The notes beneath the pieces were generated by a model that saw nothing but the letters and a program-made list of their open reading frames with translations, did no database searches and was not told the DNA's origin. The position numbers were made by a program, and so were the translations under genes. Below are positions 34,731-43,997 of a DNA stretch of 64,000 nucleotides, one piece after another. Within the stretch, counting starts at the first letter, position 1; every line of letters begins with the position of its first letter. Origin of the DNA: UBA4665 sp036388555 (lineage in GTDB: Bacteria; Patescibacteriota; Saccharimonadia; Saccharimonadales; UBA4665); NCBI GenBank assembly GCA_036388555.1, contig DASVRP010000007.1, positions 62,001 through 126,000 of the forward strand, given 5' to 3'.

Positions 34731-36122
34731 TTAGGTTTGTAAGATGCGGTCGATCTTCTCCTTGACGGAGTTCCCTGAGCTGCCTGCGTAATGCAGCGTA
34801 TCGAGCCCGACGCGGAGCAGCCCCATGGCAGTGATAAAGGTGTGGTCGGCTACCCTGCCCGTCCTGTCGGTGATACCGACGACCTGGTTCGGCTGGATGT
34901 GCTGGACGACCGGTTTGCGCGTGAACGGCAGGCCGCGATACCAATCTGATTGCTGCAAGGCTTCCATCAGCATTTCGAGGCTGGATCCGCCGCCGCAGAG
35001 CAGCAGCCGGTGCGGCAAATGGTCGAGCTGCGGGAATTCGCCAAGTGCCAGTTCGACGCCGCTGGTCCAGACATTCAGTGTCTTGCGCAGGCTGGCTTCG
35101 ACCGTCTTAACACGGTTCTCGGGAACGCTGCCGGCGGTCAGGCCAAGCTTCAGCTTTTCCGCGAGGTCGTAGTCGATACCGAGGTCGCGCTCGATGGTAC
35201 GGGTATAGGCCCGGCCGCCGATGCCGAACATCTTGGTCCCCTGGACGCCGCCTTCGTTGATGACGGCGATATCGGTCGTGCCGCCACCGACGTCCATCAG
35301 GATGGCGCTGAATGAGGTATTGGTCTCGTCGCCGATCACGGAACGGGCGACGGCGAACGGTTCGGCGGCGACCGCCAATAGGTCGATGTCTAACTCCTGG
35401 GCGACACGCTCCAGAGCACCGATGTGGATCATCGGTGCGAACGCGGTGTACAGCTGGATGACGACGTCGCGTCCCTGGAAGCCGATCGGGTTGGTCACCG
35501 GATAACCGTCGATCTCAATACTGACCAGCGCGCTGTTGACGAGCCGGACTTCTACCTCTTTGCCGTTGCCGGCGACTTCCCAGGCCATCTGGCTACGGGC
35601 CTTGGATTCGGCGCGCTCCTGCACCAGGCGGATGATCTTTTCCATCTCGGCGACATCGATGATCTTGGTTGCCATCTTGCGGGTGATGCGGACCGTCGTT
35701 GTCGTTCCTTTGACCAGCTCACCGGCAATACCGATGACGGCCGTCCGGACGCTGACGCCGGCCTGTTCCTCGGCTTTGGCGAGGGCTTCATCGCAGTTGC
35801 GGACCACGCCGGCGATGTCGGCGACCGCTCCGGCCTGCATGTCTGACAGAGCCTGGTGTTCGCGGCCGACGCCGATGATCTCAATCTGGCTGTTATCTTC
35901 GGTGACGCGGCCGATCAACGCCTTGACGTATTCAGTACCGATGTCCAGTGCCACGATATACTGTTCGTTCGACGAAGCTTTGGCAGCAGACTTGGCAGCC
36001 CGGCGATCGCGGACCGTCTCACCGGCCTTCTTGGCACCCTTTTTCATGGAACGTGCCGCCGTTTCGGCCGCTTTGCCGGCGACCGACAGTCCGAGTTTCT
36101 TGGCCTTTTGGAAATCAAGCAT
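34731..36122 (-). CDS. FtsA-like actin-fold ATPase
   Basis: 463 aa from the ATG at 36122. An actin/Hsp70 fold with phosphate-1 IVALDIGTEYVKALIG, an SHS2 insert (IEIIGVGREHQALSDMQAGAV to about MATKIIDVAEMEK), phosphate-2 ILMDVGGGTTDIAVI and adenosine motif LLLCGGGSSLEML. The C-terminus ends in an amphipathic-looking helix (NSVKEKIDRILQT), as in FtsA membrane tethers. FtsA anchors FtsZ; related PilM proteins anchor type IV pili. The wall and division neighbours (LytR_C, MltG) favour FtsA, but no ftsZ or pilNO is in the window. A basic 40-aa N-terminal extension is unusual. A TAAAAT box (36130-36135) ends 7 nt before the ATG. Confidence 0.85.
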   Translation of the reverse strand: MLDFQKAKKLGLSVAGKAAETAARSMKKGAKKAGETVRDRRAAKSAAKASSNEQYIVALDIGTEYVKALIGRVTEDNSQIEIIGVGREHQALSDMQAGAVADIAGVVRNCDEALAKAEEQAGVSVRTAVIGIAGELVKGTTTTVRITRKMATKIIDVAEMEKIIRLVQERAESKARSQMAWEVAGNGKEVEVRLVNSALVSIEIDGYPVTNPIGFQGRDVVIQLYTAFAPMIHIGALERVAQELDIDLLAVAAEPFAVARSVIGDETNTSFSAILMDVGGGTTDIAVINEGGVQGTKMFGIGGRAYTRTIERDLGIDYDLAEKLKLGLTAGSVPENRVKTVEASLRKTLNVWTSGVELALGEFPQLDHLPHRLLLCGGGSSLEMLMEALQQSDWYRGLPFTRKPVVQHIQPNQVVGITDRTGRVADHTFITAMGLLRVGLDTLHYAGSSGNSVKEKIDRILQT

Positions 36123-36181
36123 ATGCACTATTTTATCACATCAGAGGCACGCCGTACGACCGAATACATACTTACATGCGT

Positions 36182-37225
36182 TCAGCGGATATCTTTGCCG
36201 ACGATGATCAGGATATCGCCTTCAGGACGTGTCTCACCCTCGGGCAAACCGCTGACCTTAGCATTCAACGCGGTAGCGACCCGGGTAGCCACATCGGGCC
36301 GGTTGCCGGCCAGATCGACGACGATGGTCTCCGTATAATCCCGCCGGGCCGCCATGTCACGCGAGATGATATTATACGATGTTGGCGGCGACAGCCGATC
36401 AGCTACCGAAGTCGGTAGCGTTTCAGATTCGGTGCCGTTCCGTATGAATACCTGTGCAGGCGGCTGCGTCAATGGCCCCATGTTGACGATCTGTCTGCTT
36501 GAAGGACGGTAGACGACCGCCTTGCCTGATTGGAAGTACAACAGCACCTTGTCGCCCTCGCGGGCATTTGCCAGGAAACTTTGATTTATCTTGGACTTGT
36601 CAACGACGGTCGTGACAGTCGGTTCCTCGTCCGATGGCAGTACGGCCAGTTTTGCGACCTGGGCCACCAGCTGCGTGTCAACATCGCCGGGGCGGTGCTG
36701 CATGAGCAGATAGCCGGCAATCCCGGCTATGATTGCCGCGAAAAGCAATGATATGAGTATCCGCTTGCGTCGCCTGGCCTGGCCAGCGGCTTTGACAGGC
36801 GCGGTCCTTGCGGCTTGAGCCTGGTTCGGCGGTCCTGCCTGACTGACAGGCTCCGACGCTTTGAGAACTGGCTGCGGTTTTTCCAGTTCGGGCTCGCGTT
36901 CAGGTTCCTGTACTGGTTCCGCAGTCAACGGACCTGCCGGCTCTTCGAGCGCAGGTTCCGGCTCTGCGGGTGTAACCGTATCGGGGGGCGTGACTGTTTG
37001 GGGGGGCGTCATTTCCATTACTTTTGGCAATACTTCATCTTCAGACGATTCGGCCGGAGCAGTTGCAACCGGCTTTATCTCAGTCAGCTCATAGGCCGGG
37101 CCAGCTGGCCGTAGCTCTTTGATACGCTTCGGTTTTTTGACTGCCGGCTTCTGATTTGCCTTGGATGATACTCTTGCCGGCGGCTTGCGCTTTGACTTGG
37201 TCTTTGGTTTCACGGGGGCGGTCAT
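36182..37225 (-). CDS. LytR_C-domain membrane protein
   Basis: 347 aa from the ATG at 37225. A long Lys/Pro/Glu-rich cytoplasmic part, one membrane helix (RILISLLFAAIIAGIAGYLL), then an extracellular region ending in a LytR C-terminal domain (AQVFIRNGTESETLPTSVAD, then TETIVVDLAGNRPDVATRVA). LytR_C domains occur at the ends of wall-polymer ligases and alone. GGAGG lies 4 nt before the chosen ATG, and the ATG overlaps the stop of the preceding gene as ATGA, so translation is coupled. Confidence 0.8.
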   Translation of the reverse strand: MTAPVKPKTKSKRKPPARVSSKANQKPAVKKPKRIKELRPAGPAYELTEIKPVATAPAESSEDEVLPKVMEMTPPQTVTPPDTVTPAEPEPALEEPAGPLTAEPVQEPEREPELEKPQPVLKASEPVSQAGPPNQAQAARTAPVKAAGQARRRKRILISLLFAAIIAGIAGYLLMQHRPGDVDTQLVAQVAKLAVLPSDEEPTVTTVVDKSKINQSFLANAREGDKVLLYFQSGKAVVYRPSSRQIVNMGPLTQPPAQVFIRNGTESETLPTSVADRLSPPTSYNIISRDMAARRDYTETIVVDLAGNRPDVATRVATALNAKVSGLPEGETRPEGDILIIVGKDIR

Positions 37226-37929
37226 TTTGCCTCCAATACTTCTATGAATGACTTCCATGAGATCTCGTCCAGGGTCTTATCGCTGTGTACCATCAGTAGC
37301 ACATCTTTGTCTGCGAATAAGCCCAACTGGTTCTTACCGTCTTCGTTGGTAGCGACATACAGCGGCCCTCGCTTGGTGTCGATACGTTGCTTGGCGCGGA
37401 TGTTTTCGGCAGTCTTCTGGAGTGCGGTCGGATCGCGGTTAAAGGTGGCCGGCAACTGCTGTTGGCTGATGGTCAGTCTGGCGCTGCTAAAGGTCGTCGT
37501 ATAGGTAGCGAGGTCGCGTTTGGCATCATAGCGCACAGTACTGGCCTGCTCGACTTTTGGCGTCAATAACTTGAACTCGGCATGGGTCCTGGCCGATGCA
37601 GCCGCCTGCGGCACGTCGTTTGCCGTCTCGTCTGATTGGACGGCAAAGGCGAACACGACGGCGGTAGCAATTACTGCCAGGGGAAGTACGACCACACGCC
37701 TTACAAAAAGCCGCCGGAGGTAGGCGATGTCGTGCTGTTGCGGCTTCCTGATGTTCGGTATCTGTACAGTGATTGACAGACCGCCGTGATAATCACGGCC
37801 TGAGTTGCGTTTTCCTGACTGGCTATAACCGTTCCCGTTCCCGGTTCGCTCACGGCGTCGGGCGCCTTTCGGGGACACGCCTTGGGCACCGCGTGGCTTC
37901 TGTGACGTGCGCTTCTTGACCTCTGGCAT
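37222..37929 (-). CDS. Single-pass membrane protein, first gene of the envelope cluster
   Basis: 235 aa, family not recognised. A basic, Gly/Ser/Asn-rich cytoplasmic lead (about 1-70), one membrane helix (VVVLPLAVIATAVVFAFAV, about 84-102) and a soluble extracellular domain (FKLLTPKVEQASTVRYDAK, to ISWKSFIEVLEAK). Its stop overlaps the start of the LytR_C gene (ATGA). The two products have the same topology and may act as a pair at the cell envelope. Confidence 0.7.
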   Translation of the reverse strand: MPEVKKRTSQKPRGAQGVSPKGARRRERTGNGNGYSQSGKRNSGRDYHGGLSITVQIPNIRKPQQHDIAYLRRLFVRRVVVLPLAVIATAVVFAFAVQSDETANDVPQAAASARTHAEFKLLTPKVEQASTVRYDAKRDLATYTTTFSSARLTISQQQLPATFNRDPTALQKTAENIRAKQRIDTKRGPLYVATNEDGKNQLGLFADKDVLLMVHSDKTLDEISWKSFIEVLEAK

Positions 37930-37989
37930 ATCTGTTAGCTTACCATAAGCATAAGCCTCTGTACAAGGTGCCGGCCTGTTGCGGCGCTC

Positions 37990-40900
37990 TTAGAACGGCG
38001 TATCGAGCGGTTGCAGCTGACCGCCGGTAAAGGTCGCTCCATGGCGCAGACGTTTACTCGGATCAGACGTAAAGAACAGGCTGATGTCATCGACCGTCGG
38101 ACCGCGGGTGACGTCATCCGGATAACCGAAGGCTTTGGAACTGTCAATCGAGACACTCATGTAAAAATAGCGGCCAAAGTTCGTGTTCACACCCCCGCTA
38201 TCGAGCGGTATGTAATTATCCGGCGTACCCAGGGTGACAGTACCATAGTTCGTTTCCTGTCCCCAAGCTGCAGTCGTCGCTGTCGACGACCGATACTTCA
38301 GCTGCCAGCGGGCACCGACATCATTATCGATACCGTTCAGTAACCATTTAGTCGGAAAGACATCAGTATCGGTGTCGATCATCCGGGAATACTTAGCAAC
38401 GGCCGGCTGTGATTGCAGTGCCGTCACATAAGTTCTGTCAGCTGCTGCAACGAATGCCGTACAGCCACCGCCGAGCACATATGCTTTACCTTGGTCGTAG
38501 GCCACGGCGGCACCATAGCGGGCACCCGTAAATTTGACGTTGGTCTGCGACCAGTCACCGATACCGGTCGGATTGTTTCCGGTGGCGATCGTCGTGTTAG
38601 CACTGATCGGCGTGACATATGTGTTGTTAGTACAGGAACCGGGCGCTGACCGGCCACCAAAGACATAGAGGTAGCCGTTAGCGGCGTAGGCGTCCGCCTG
38701 GTAGACCTTCTGCGGCAAGCTGGCGCTGTATGTCCATCCGGAGACCGCACCAGTCGTGGCATCAAGTTTCGCAAATTGTACATCGCTCAGATAATTCGTG
38801 CCATCGGAACCACCGACGACATACAGGTTGTTGGAATAGACGAATGAGGAGTGGCCACTGCGGGCAACATTGAATCCGGTAGATGTCGTCCAGGCGCTGC
38901 TAATATCGCCTCCGGCCGGCAGTTCAGGGCTGACATAGACCGAATTAGAACGCGTGCCACCGGTATGTCCCCCTGTCACGAAGAGCCGCCCGTCCCAAAT
39001 CGATCCACTGAGCTCTGTCCGGGCTGCTGGCAGGCCATTGGTGGCAGTTCCCCATGCTGCTGGTACACCGCTGGCAGGCGTCGAATGGTATATCGTCGAC
39101 TGGGCAGCACCAGCCGAATCCTGGCCTCCGATGTAGTACAAACTATTACCTTGCGCCAACAGCTTACCCCAGGCCCTGACCGCTGGCAGAGTGTTAGCTG
39201 CTGCCGTCCAAGTCCCGATTGTTCCGTCGGCATTCAGCGGCGCATAGTATACCGTGTTTGTCGCCGTCGTACAGGCTATGACACTACAGCCGCCTACATA
39301 ATATATATACCCGTTAAGTACGGTGCTGCTGCCGCCGATACGGTCCACTCCGATCGTAGTGCCGGTATTGTACGATGCCGGCGTGCCGCTGTAATTATTG
39401 TACAGCTGGAAGGTTTGGATCGAGCCAGTCATAGCAGTGCAGTCCACAACATTATTCGTGTTAGTAGTATTCCCGCAACCCCCGAATGCGTATACAAAAC
39501 CATTTGCTACGATTGCACCAAGCTGCCACCTTGGAGTAACAACTACCTGCGACAGACTCCAAGTCCCAATACTGCCATTACTGACATCTATCTTAGCATA
39601 GAGTACGTCCTGCAGTGAGGCGCTACCACTATAGCCTGCCAGCGAATACAGATATCCGTTGTAGCCGAAGGCCCCGCCGCGCTGACGAGCAGGTGATATA
39701 ACATTGGCCGATGTCGTCCAGGTCGAACCTGATACCGCAACAATATTGTTATTGTTGTCTATCTTGGCATACATGATTTCGCCACGGTTAGCGAAGTTAG
39801 GGCTGGCACCTCCGACCAGATATATATAATTTGCATATACCACACCGGCCATGTTGCTAAGGCCCTGTACGCCGGCAGTCCCTACCTCCGAGTCCAGCTG
39901 GAGTTGCCCGGTGGTCGAACAGGCAGCCGGCAGGTTGGCTGTCGTGATGTTGCACTTGTACACTTCTGTAGAATAGGTCGTGCAGCTGATACCATCGGTA
40001 CGCTCCGTGCCACCATTACAGCCTCCAATGATATAGAGGTTCCCAGGGTTGGTCGCGGCGGCGCTTGGGTTAGCCCGCGCGAAGGTAAACATAAAACCAC
40101 GGCCGATGTTGTTCAGGCCGATGCTGTTAAAGGCTGTCTGCGTCCAAGCACCGGTAAGTGTGCCATTTTCATTTAGCCCGACCGTCCAAACGTTCTCATT
40201 CCAACGGTCGCCGGTTGTACCGCTGACTGCGAACAGCGTGTTATTGAATACCGTAGCCCCCGTCCCGCCGAGTCCAGTCACGCCATTTATCCTGTTGGTC
40301 GCGTCAACGCACCAGCTACCATAATAGGTCCCGACACAGGTGGCCGGTTTGCGCAGCGAACCATCAGCTGCAAATGACGAATACGAGATATTACCGCTCA
40401 TGGCACCGCTATTGTTGCCAGACGTACATTCAGCCGCCCTGGAGACGTTGGTACAGCCACCAATGATATATATGTAACCGTTATTCATGACGACACCGCT
40501 CGCCATCCTACCCCCTTGACCAGCGCCAGTGCCAGCGGTCGGGATATCGCAGCTGGTCGGATCGGTGCCGGTACACAATCCTGTGCCGGAAGCCACCGAG
40601 TTATCCGTCGTACTGACATCACCATCTTTGTTGATCTTGCCATAGGTTACGCTCGTTGTGTCGGTCGTACACGTCCCGCTTGTATCATTGACAACCGTGC
40701 AGCCGCCAATGCCATATAAGGCAGACCGCCATGCCACTAAGCCATAACTGGTCCGAGCACTATTAAGACCATTGATGGCATCCCAGTTGGTAATACTGCC
40801 GTCTGCATTTATACTGGCGAGCGATATATTCTGGGCCGCCGACACTCCTGCTACCGAACACCAGTTACCGGAGCCCGTTACCTGCGTGCATCCGCCGGCC

Positions 40901-42654
40901 ACATAGAGATACCCGCCCCAGATCGTACTAAAGTTTCCCCCGTCAGAGAAGCGGGCTGTCGCCATCGGTGTAGTGGTCAACCAGCTGCCGCTGAGCGTAC
41001 CGTCGTTTAATATTTTTATGTACTGCACACTACTCTGCGCAGCCACCGTGCTGATACCGCCGATCAGATACAGGCGATCGTTATATATCTGAATATTGTG
41101 GCTACGCCGTGCGGTCGGCAGTGCAACCATGCCGGTCGTCGACCAGGTACCGAGCGTACCGATCGGGCTGATGCTAGCGACCTCCACGGTCGTCGTACCG
41201 CCGGTGCTAGCAGAGGTGGCACCACCGACGACATACATGCGGTTGTTATAGGCTGATACCGCCAGTCCGGTGCGGGCAGATGTCAGGTTGGTATCCTGGT
41301 ACCAATAGGTCCAGTTCGTCTTGTTGGCATCGGTTGGGTGCCAAAGGCTCGGTTCGCCGTTCATTCCGAGTTTGGCAATATAGACGGCATTGCTCTTACC
41401 GGTTGCCGTATCGCCCCCGAATACATATAGGAAACCGTTGTAAGCCACAAGTGCCATTCCAGATGTTGCAACCGGCAGATCATAGGCGCCGCTCGTACAC
41501 CAGCTGGTACAAGCACCGTTTCCTGGATTTGGAGCTTCCGGCGCCTTCGTTGTGGTGTTGAGTTTTGCCCACGATACGGTTGCTAGCCGCGTACTGGTTC
41601 CACTCATGCCTCCGACCATATAGACATAACCGCCTGCCGCAACAGTCCCCATAGACCAGCGGCTCGACGGCAGTGTCAGGCCGTTCAGCCAGTTGTCGAA
41701 GCGGCCGCCGGTCAGCTCGCCTTTCTTGATCAGCTCATTGTCCGTGTCAAAATCAACATTCGTTTCGTTATTACCGCGCATCAGCTTCTGGGCAGTCTCG
41801 ACGTAGACACTGGGGTCAATACTCAAAGGGTACGAGGCGCCCTTTAGATTTTCGGCGACCACTGTTAAAAGATTGTTTTTCAGCTCAAAATGGGCTTTTA
41901 CCTGGGATGTCTGCTTGTTCGTCTCAACGATGACCGGTGCGGGGATCTCAAACACCAGTTTGTCTTTCTTTATTGCCTTACGGGCTTTCGTTAGAAGTTC
42001 GGCGTCCTTGGCTGTTCCTGTCGACACCTGGCCGCTGATCGGCAGTTCTGAGCCGTAGACGCCAACTGCACCGTTCGATTCTACCCTGGCTTCCATGCCT
42101 TCAGGTATCGTCAGGTCGTAGTCGAAGCGCGCATCGTCGCCCGATTCATCTGCCAGCAGAATATCTTCCTTGATACCGGCAGTCTGAGCAGTGTATACCA
42201 GATAGCCGCGTTGGTTGGTCAGTGGATACAGCACTTGGTTGCTTTCCTTGCGGCCAGTGCTCAGCCCGAAGCGCGGCTTCATACCGAACTCCACCTGGGT
42301 GAATGGATCGCTGACTTTAATGCCTTGGGCCGGATCAGCGCCCATGGTCGCGGTGATGCGTGCCGTGCCTTCGCCAGATTGGTCGGTGCCGCTGTAGCCT
42401 TCGTTGAATTCGTAACTAGCTTTTTTAGCGTTTAGTTTCAGTAGCGGTGCCAGTTTCGGATTCTGGTCCGGTAGTACCCGGCGTGCCTCGGCATTGAGTT
42501 GATACGGTTCAGCATGCACAAACGGCTGCAAAGCCGCAGTAATAGTCGAGGTCAGGAACAGTAGCAATAGTAAACCGGCATAGCCACGGTGGAGCAAACT
42601 GATACGCATTTTACGCTCAGTGTGAGTTGCTATAAATTGTCGCATATACCCCAT
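37990..42654 (-). CDS. Giant secreted kelch-repeat protein
   Basis: 1554 aa from the ATG at 42654 (others at 42645 and 42609 are possible). Signal peptide near the start (GLLLLLFLTSTITAALQPFVHA). An N-terminal region of about 270 aa precedes a long series of kelch units; I count 18 strands of the (G/N)xxYxxGG type (for example GYVYMVGG, NRMYVVGG, DRLYLIGG, GYIYIIGG, GFVYAFGG, GKAYVLGG), enough for three six-bladed propellers. A closing beta domain follows and the chain ends LDTPF. Kelch propellers bind proteins or carbohydrates, so this is a likely surface adhesin. A promoter (TACAAT, 42670-42675) sits beside the terminator of the gene upstream. Confidence 0.85.
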   Translation of the reverse strand: MGYMRQFIATHTERKMRISLLHRGYAGLLLLLFLTSTITAALQPFVHAEPYQLNAEARRVLPDQNPKLAPLLKLNAKKASYEFNEGYSGTDQSGEGTARITATMGADPAQGIKVSDPFTQVEFGMKPRFGLSTGRKESNQVLYPLTNQRGYLVYTAQTAGIKEDILLADESGDDARFDYDLTIPEGMEARVESNGAVGVYGSELPISGQVSTGTAKDAELLTKARKAIKKDKLVFEIPAPVIVETNKQTSQVKAHFELKNNLLTVVAENLKGASYPLSIDPSVYVETAQKLMRGNNETNVDFDTDNELIKKGELTGGRFDNWLNGLTLPSSRWSMGTVAAGGYVYMVGGMSGTSTRLATVSWAKLNTTTKAPEAPNPGNGACTSWCTSGAYDLPVATSGMALVAYNGFLYVFGGDTATGKSNAVYIAKLGMNGEPSLWHPTDANKTNWTYWYQDTNLTSARTGLAVSAYNNRMYVVGGATSASTGGTTTVEVASISPIGTLGTWSTTGMVALPTARRSHNIQIYNDRLYLIGGISTVAAQSSVQYIKILNDGTLSGSWLTTTPMATARFSDGGNFSTIWGGYLYVAGGCTQVTGSGNWCSVAGVSAAQNISLASINADGSITNWDAINGLNSARTSYGLVAWRSALYGIGGCTVVNDTSGTCTTDTTSVTYGKINKDGDVSTTDNSVASGTGLCTGTDPTSCDIPTAGTGAGQGGRMASGVVMNNGYIYIIGGCTNVSRAAECTSGNNSGAMSGNISYSSFAADGSLRKPATCVGTYYGSWCVDATNRINGVTGLGGTGATVFNNTLFAVSGTTGDRWNENVWTVGLNENGTLTGAWTQTAFNSIGLNNIGRGFMFTFARANPSAAATNPGNLYIIGGCNGGTERTDGISCTTYSTEVYKCNITTANLPAACSTTGQLQLDSEVGTAGVQGLSNMAGVVYANYIYLVGGASPNFANRGEIMYAKIDNNNNIVAVSGSTWTTSANVISPARQRGGAFGYNGYLYSLAGYSGSASLQDVLYAKIDVSNGSIGTWSLSQVVVTPRWQLGAIVANGFVYAFGGCGNTTNTNNVVDCTAMTGSIQTFQLYNNYSGTPASYNTGTTIGVDRIGGSSTVLNGYIYYVGGCSVIACTTATNTVYYAPLNADGTIGTWTAAANTLPAVRAWGKLLAQGNSLYYIGGQDSAGAAQSTIYHSTPASGVPAAWGTATNGLPAARTELSGSIWDGRLFVTGGHTGGTRSNSVYVSPELPAGGDISSAWTTSTGFNVARSGHSSFVYSNNLYVVGGSDGTNYLSDVQFAKLDATTGAVSGWTYSASLPQKVYQADAYAANGYLYVFGGRSAPGSCTNNTYVTPISANTTIATGNNPTGIGDWSQTNVKFTGARYGAAVAYDQGKAYVLGGGCTAFVAAADRTYVTALQSQPAVAKYSRMIDTDTDVFPTKWLLNGIDNDVGARWQLKYRSSTATTAAWGQETNYGTVTLGTPDNYIPLDSGGVNTNFGRYFYMSVSIDSSKAFGYPDDVTRGPTVDDISLFFTSDPSKRLRHGATFTGGQLQPLDTPF

Positions 42655-42669
42655 AAGTCTTATGGTTCT

Positions 42670-42675
42670 ATTGTA
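42670..42675 (-). promoter_or_regulatory. -10 box of the kelch gene
   Basis: TACAAT on the minus strand, immediately after the T-run of the terminator at 42682-42714. It is 15 nt before the ATG at 42654. Confidence 0.4.
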
Positions 42676-42681
42676 ACAAAA

Positions 42682-42714
42682 AAGACGGTTAAACACCTAG
42701 AGCTTAACCGTCTT
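42682..42714 (-). terminator. Rho-independent terminator
   Basis: Arms AAGACGGTTAA and TTAACCGTCTT (11 bp) around an 11-nt loop, followed on the minus strand by a further T-run (TTTTGTT). It ends the transcript of the gene at 42733-43911. Confidence 0.85.
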
Positions 42715-42732
42715 TTCTTTCAACCCAGCTAT

Positions 42733-43911
42733 TTACTGAATTACAATTGTACCGCCGCTAATCCGCCCCGTCACTTGATATAACGGCAGTGTGTCTGGAT
42801 TAAATGTGTTGGCATTAGCGTCAGTGAATATTTTGATCCTAACCCAGTCCGAAGTGGCAGGCAAAGTTTTGTTACCATCTATTGCTTCTACTCTAATATA
42901 GCGTGGAGTGGACGTACCATTCACCGTAACGTCTACAGTGGATTCAAAGATACTGCGTGACAAGTTTTGCGAGTCCGTCATCAGAAATCCACCAAGTCCC
43001 GCTGTAGAGACATTGAAAGTCGTACAATTAACTGGCCTATTACCGCATGTCCCCGTCTGATAATTCATCGTAAATGAATTTTTTGTAGAAGTAAGTGACT
43101 GTGTTGTCGTATCGTAAGCCGCATTGAAGGCGAAAGAGGCTGTATTAGATTGCCCAGCCTGTGTCAACCCTGGAAGGACGTCACCATTAGCAAGCGAAGG
43201 CACTATAGTAGTCCTGCTTGCCGTTACCTTAGGTCCGTAAATATCATAGACCATTAAGTCTCTGATGACGGTACTCCAGGCACCATTTGTGTTTTGCGCG
43301 CGGATGCCAACTTTGTAAGCACCGGCTTGAGCAGGGGCCGTGTAGGGGTTACTTATATAGTAGAAGTCATTAGTGCCAGGACTGCCTCCATTCATATTGA
43401 TTGTCAAAGGTGTCGCTTGACCAACTCCTGGGTCAGTGCCTACGAAATATTCTGCAGCTGCAAGTCCGACATCATCGGTATGCACAATCCTTGCATATAC
43501 TTGTGCACCATTAGACATCTTAACTGCACCGCCTCCCACGACATTGTACAAAATGGGTCGGTCATTGTTATAAACAACAGTAACTGTACTGGCCGCTGAA
43601 CAACCATAGTAATTACAAGACTCAACTCCATAAACGTACGTACCTGTCCCTCGGATCCCATAATCTGTGTAGTACGAATTTTCAGTAGTAGTAAAGCCTC
43701 CTCCATTTCTACTTAACTGGTGATACGTGGCTGAGCTGTCTACATTCCACTTGAAAGTTGGAGCTTGATCTGTAGGAGTCACCGCTTGAAGACCTGTTGG
43801 GGGCGATGGCGGAAGCCCGGCCGCCCCCACCTGTAATACCGTGAAGGGTTGTAACACGGTAGCAAATGCAGTTACAATAGAAATCAAGCCTGCTCTTACG
43901 AATTTTTTCAT
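42733..43911 (-). CDS. Secreted Ig/fibronectin-like surface protein, AT-rich
   Basis: 392 aa with a signal peptide (about 1-30, FVRAGLISIVTAFATVLQPFTVL) and an Fn3-like domain right after it (LPPSPPTGLQAVTPTDQAPTF to GTYVYGVESCNYYG), then further beta-sandwich regions rich in Thr/Asn/Ser. No membrane anchor at the C-terminus (ISGGTIVIQ). Codons are clearly AT-richer than those of the surface genes on both sides (many AAA, ATT, TTA), which suggests recent acquisition. GGGAGG lies 5 nt before the ATG. It has its own terminator at 42682-42714. Confidence 0.75.
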   Translation of the reverse strand: MKKFVRAGLISIVTAFATVLQPFTVLQVGAAGLPPSPPTGLQAVTPTDQAPTFKWNVDSSATYHQLSRNGGGFTTTENSYYTDYGIRGTGTYVYGVESCNYYGCSAASTVTVVYNNDRPILYNVVGGGAVKMSNGAQVYARIVHTDDVGLAAAEYFVGTDPGVGQATPLTINMNGGSPGTNDFYYISNPYTAPAQAGAYKVGIRAQNTNGAWSTVIRDLMVYDIYGPKVTASRTTIVPSLANGDVLPGLTQAGQSNTASFAFNAAYDTTTQSLTSTKNSFTMNYQTGTCGNRPVNCTTFNVSTAGLGGFLMTDSQNLSRSIFESTVDVTVNGTSTPRYIRVEAIDGNKTLPATSDWVRIKIFTDANANTFNPDTLPLYQVTGRISGGTIVIQ

Positions 43912-43997
43912 TAATGCCTCCCTAAAGCTAATATATTTATTAGTTTACCCTCGCAATATTCTGAGCACAAGCAGTTTGATGTACTAGACTGTTTGTG

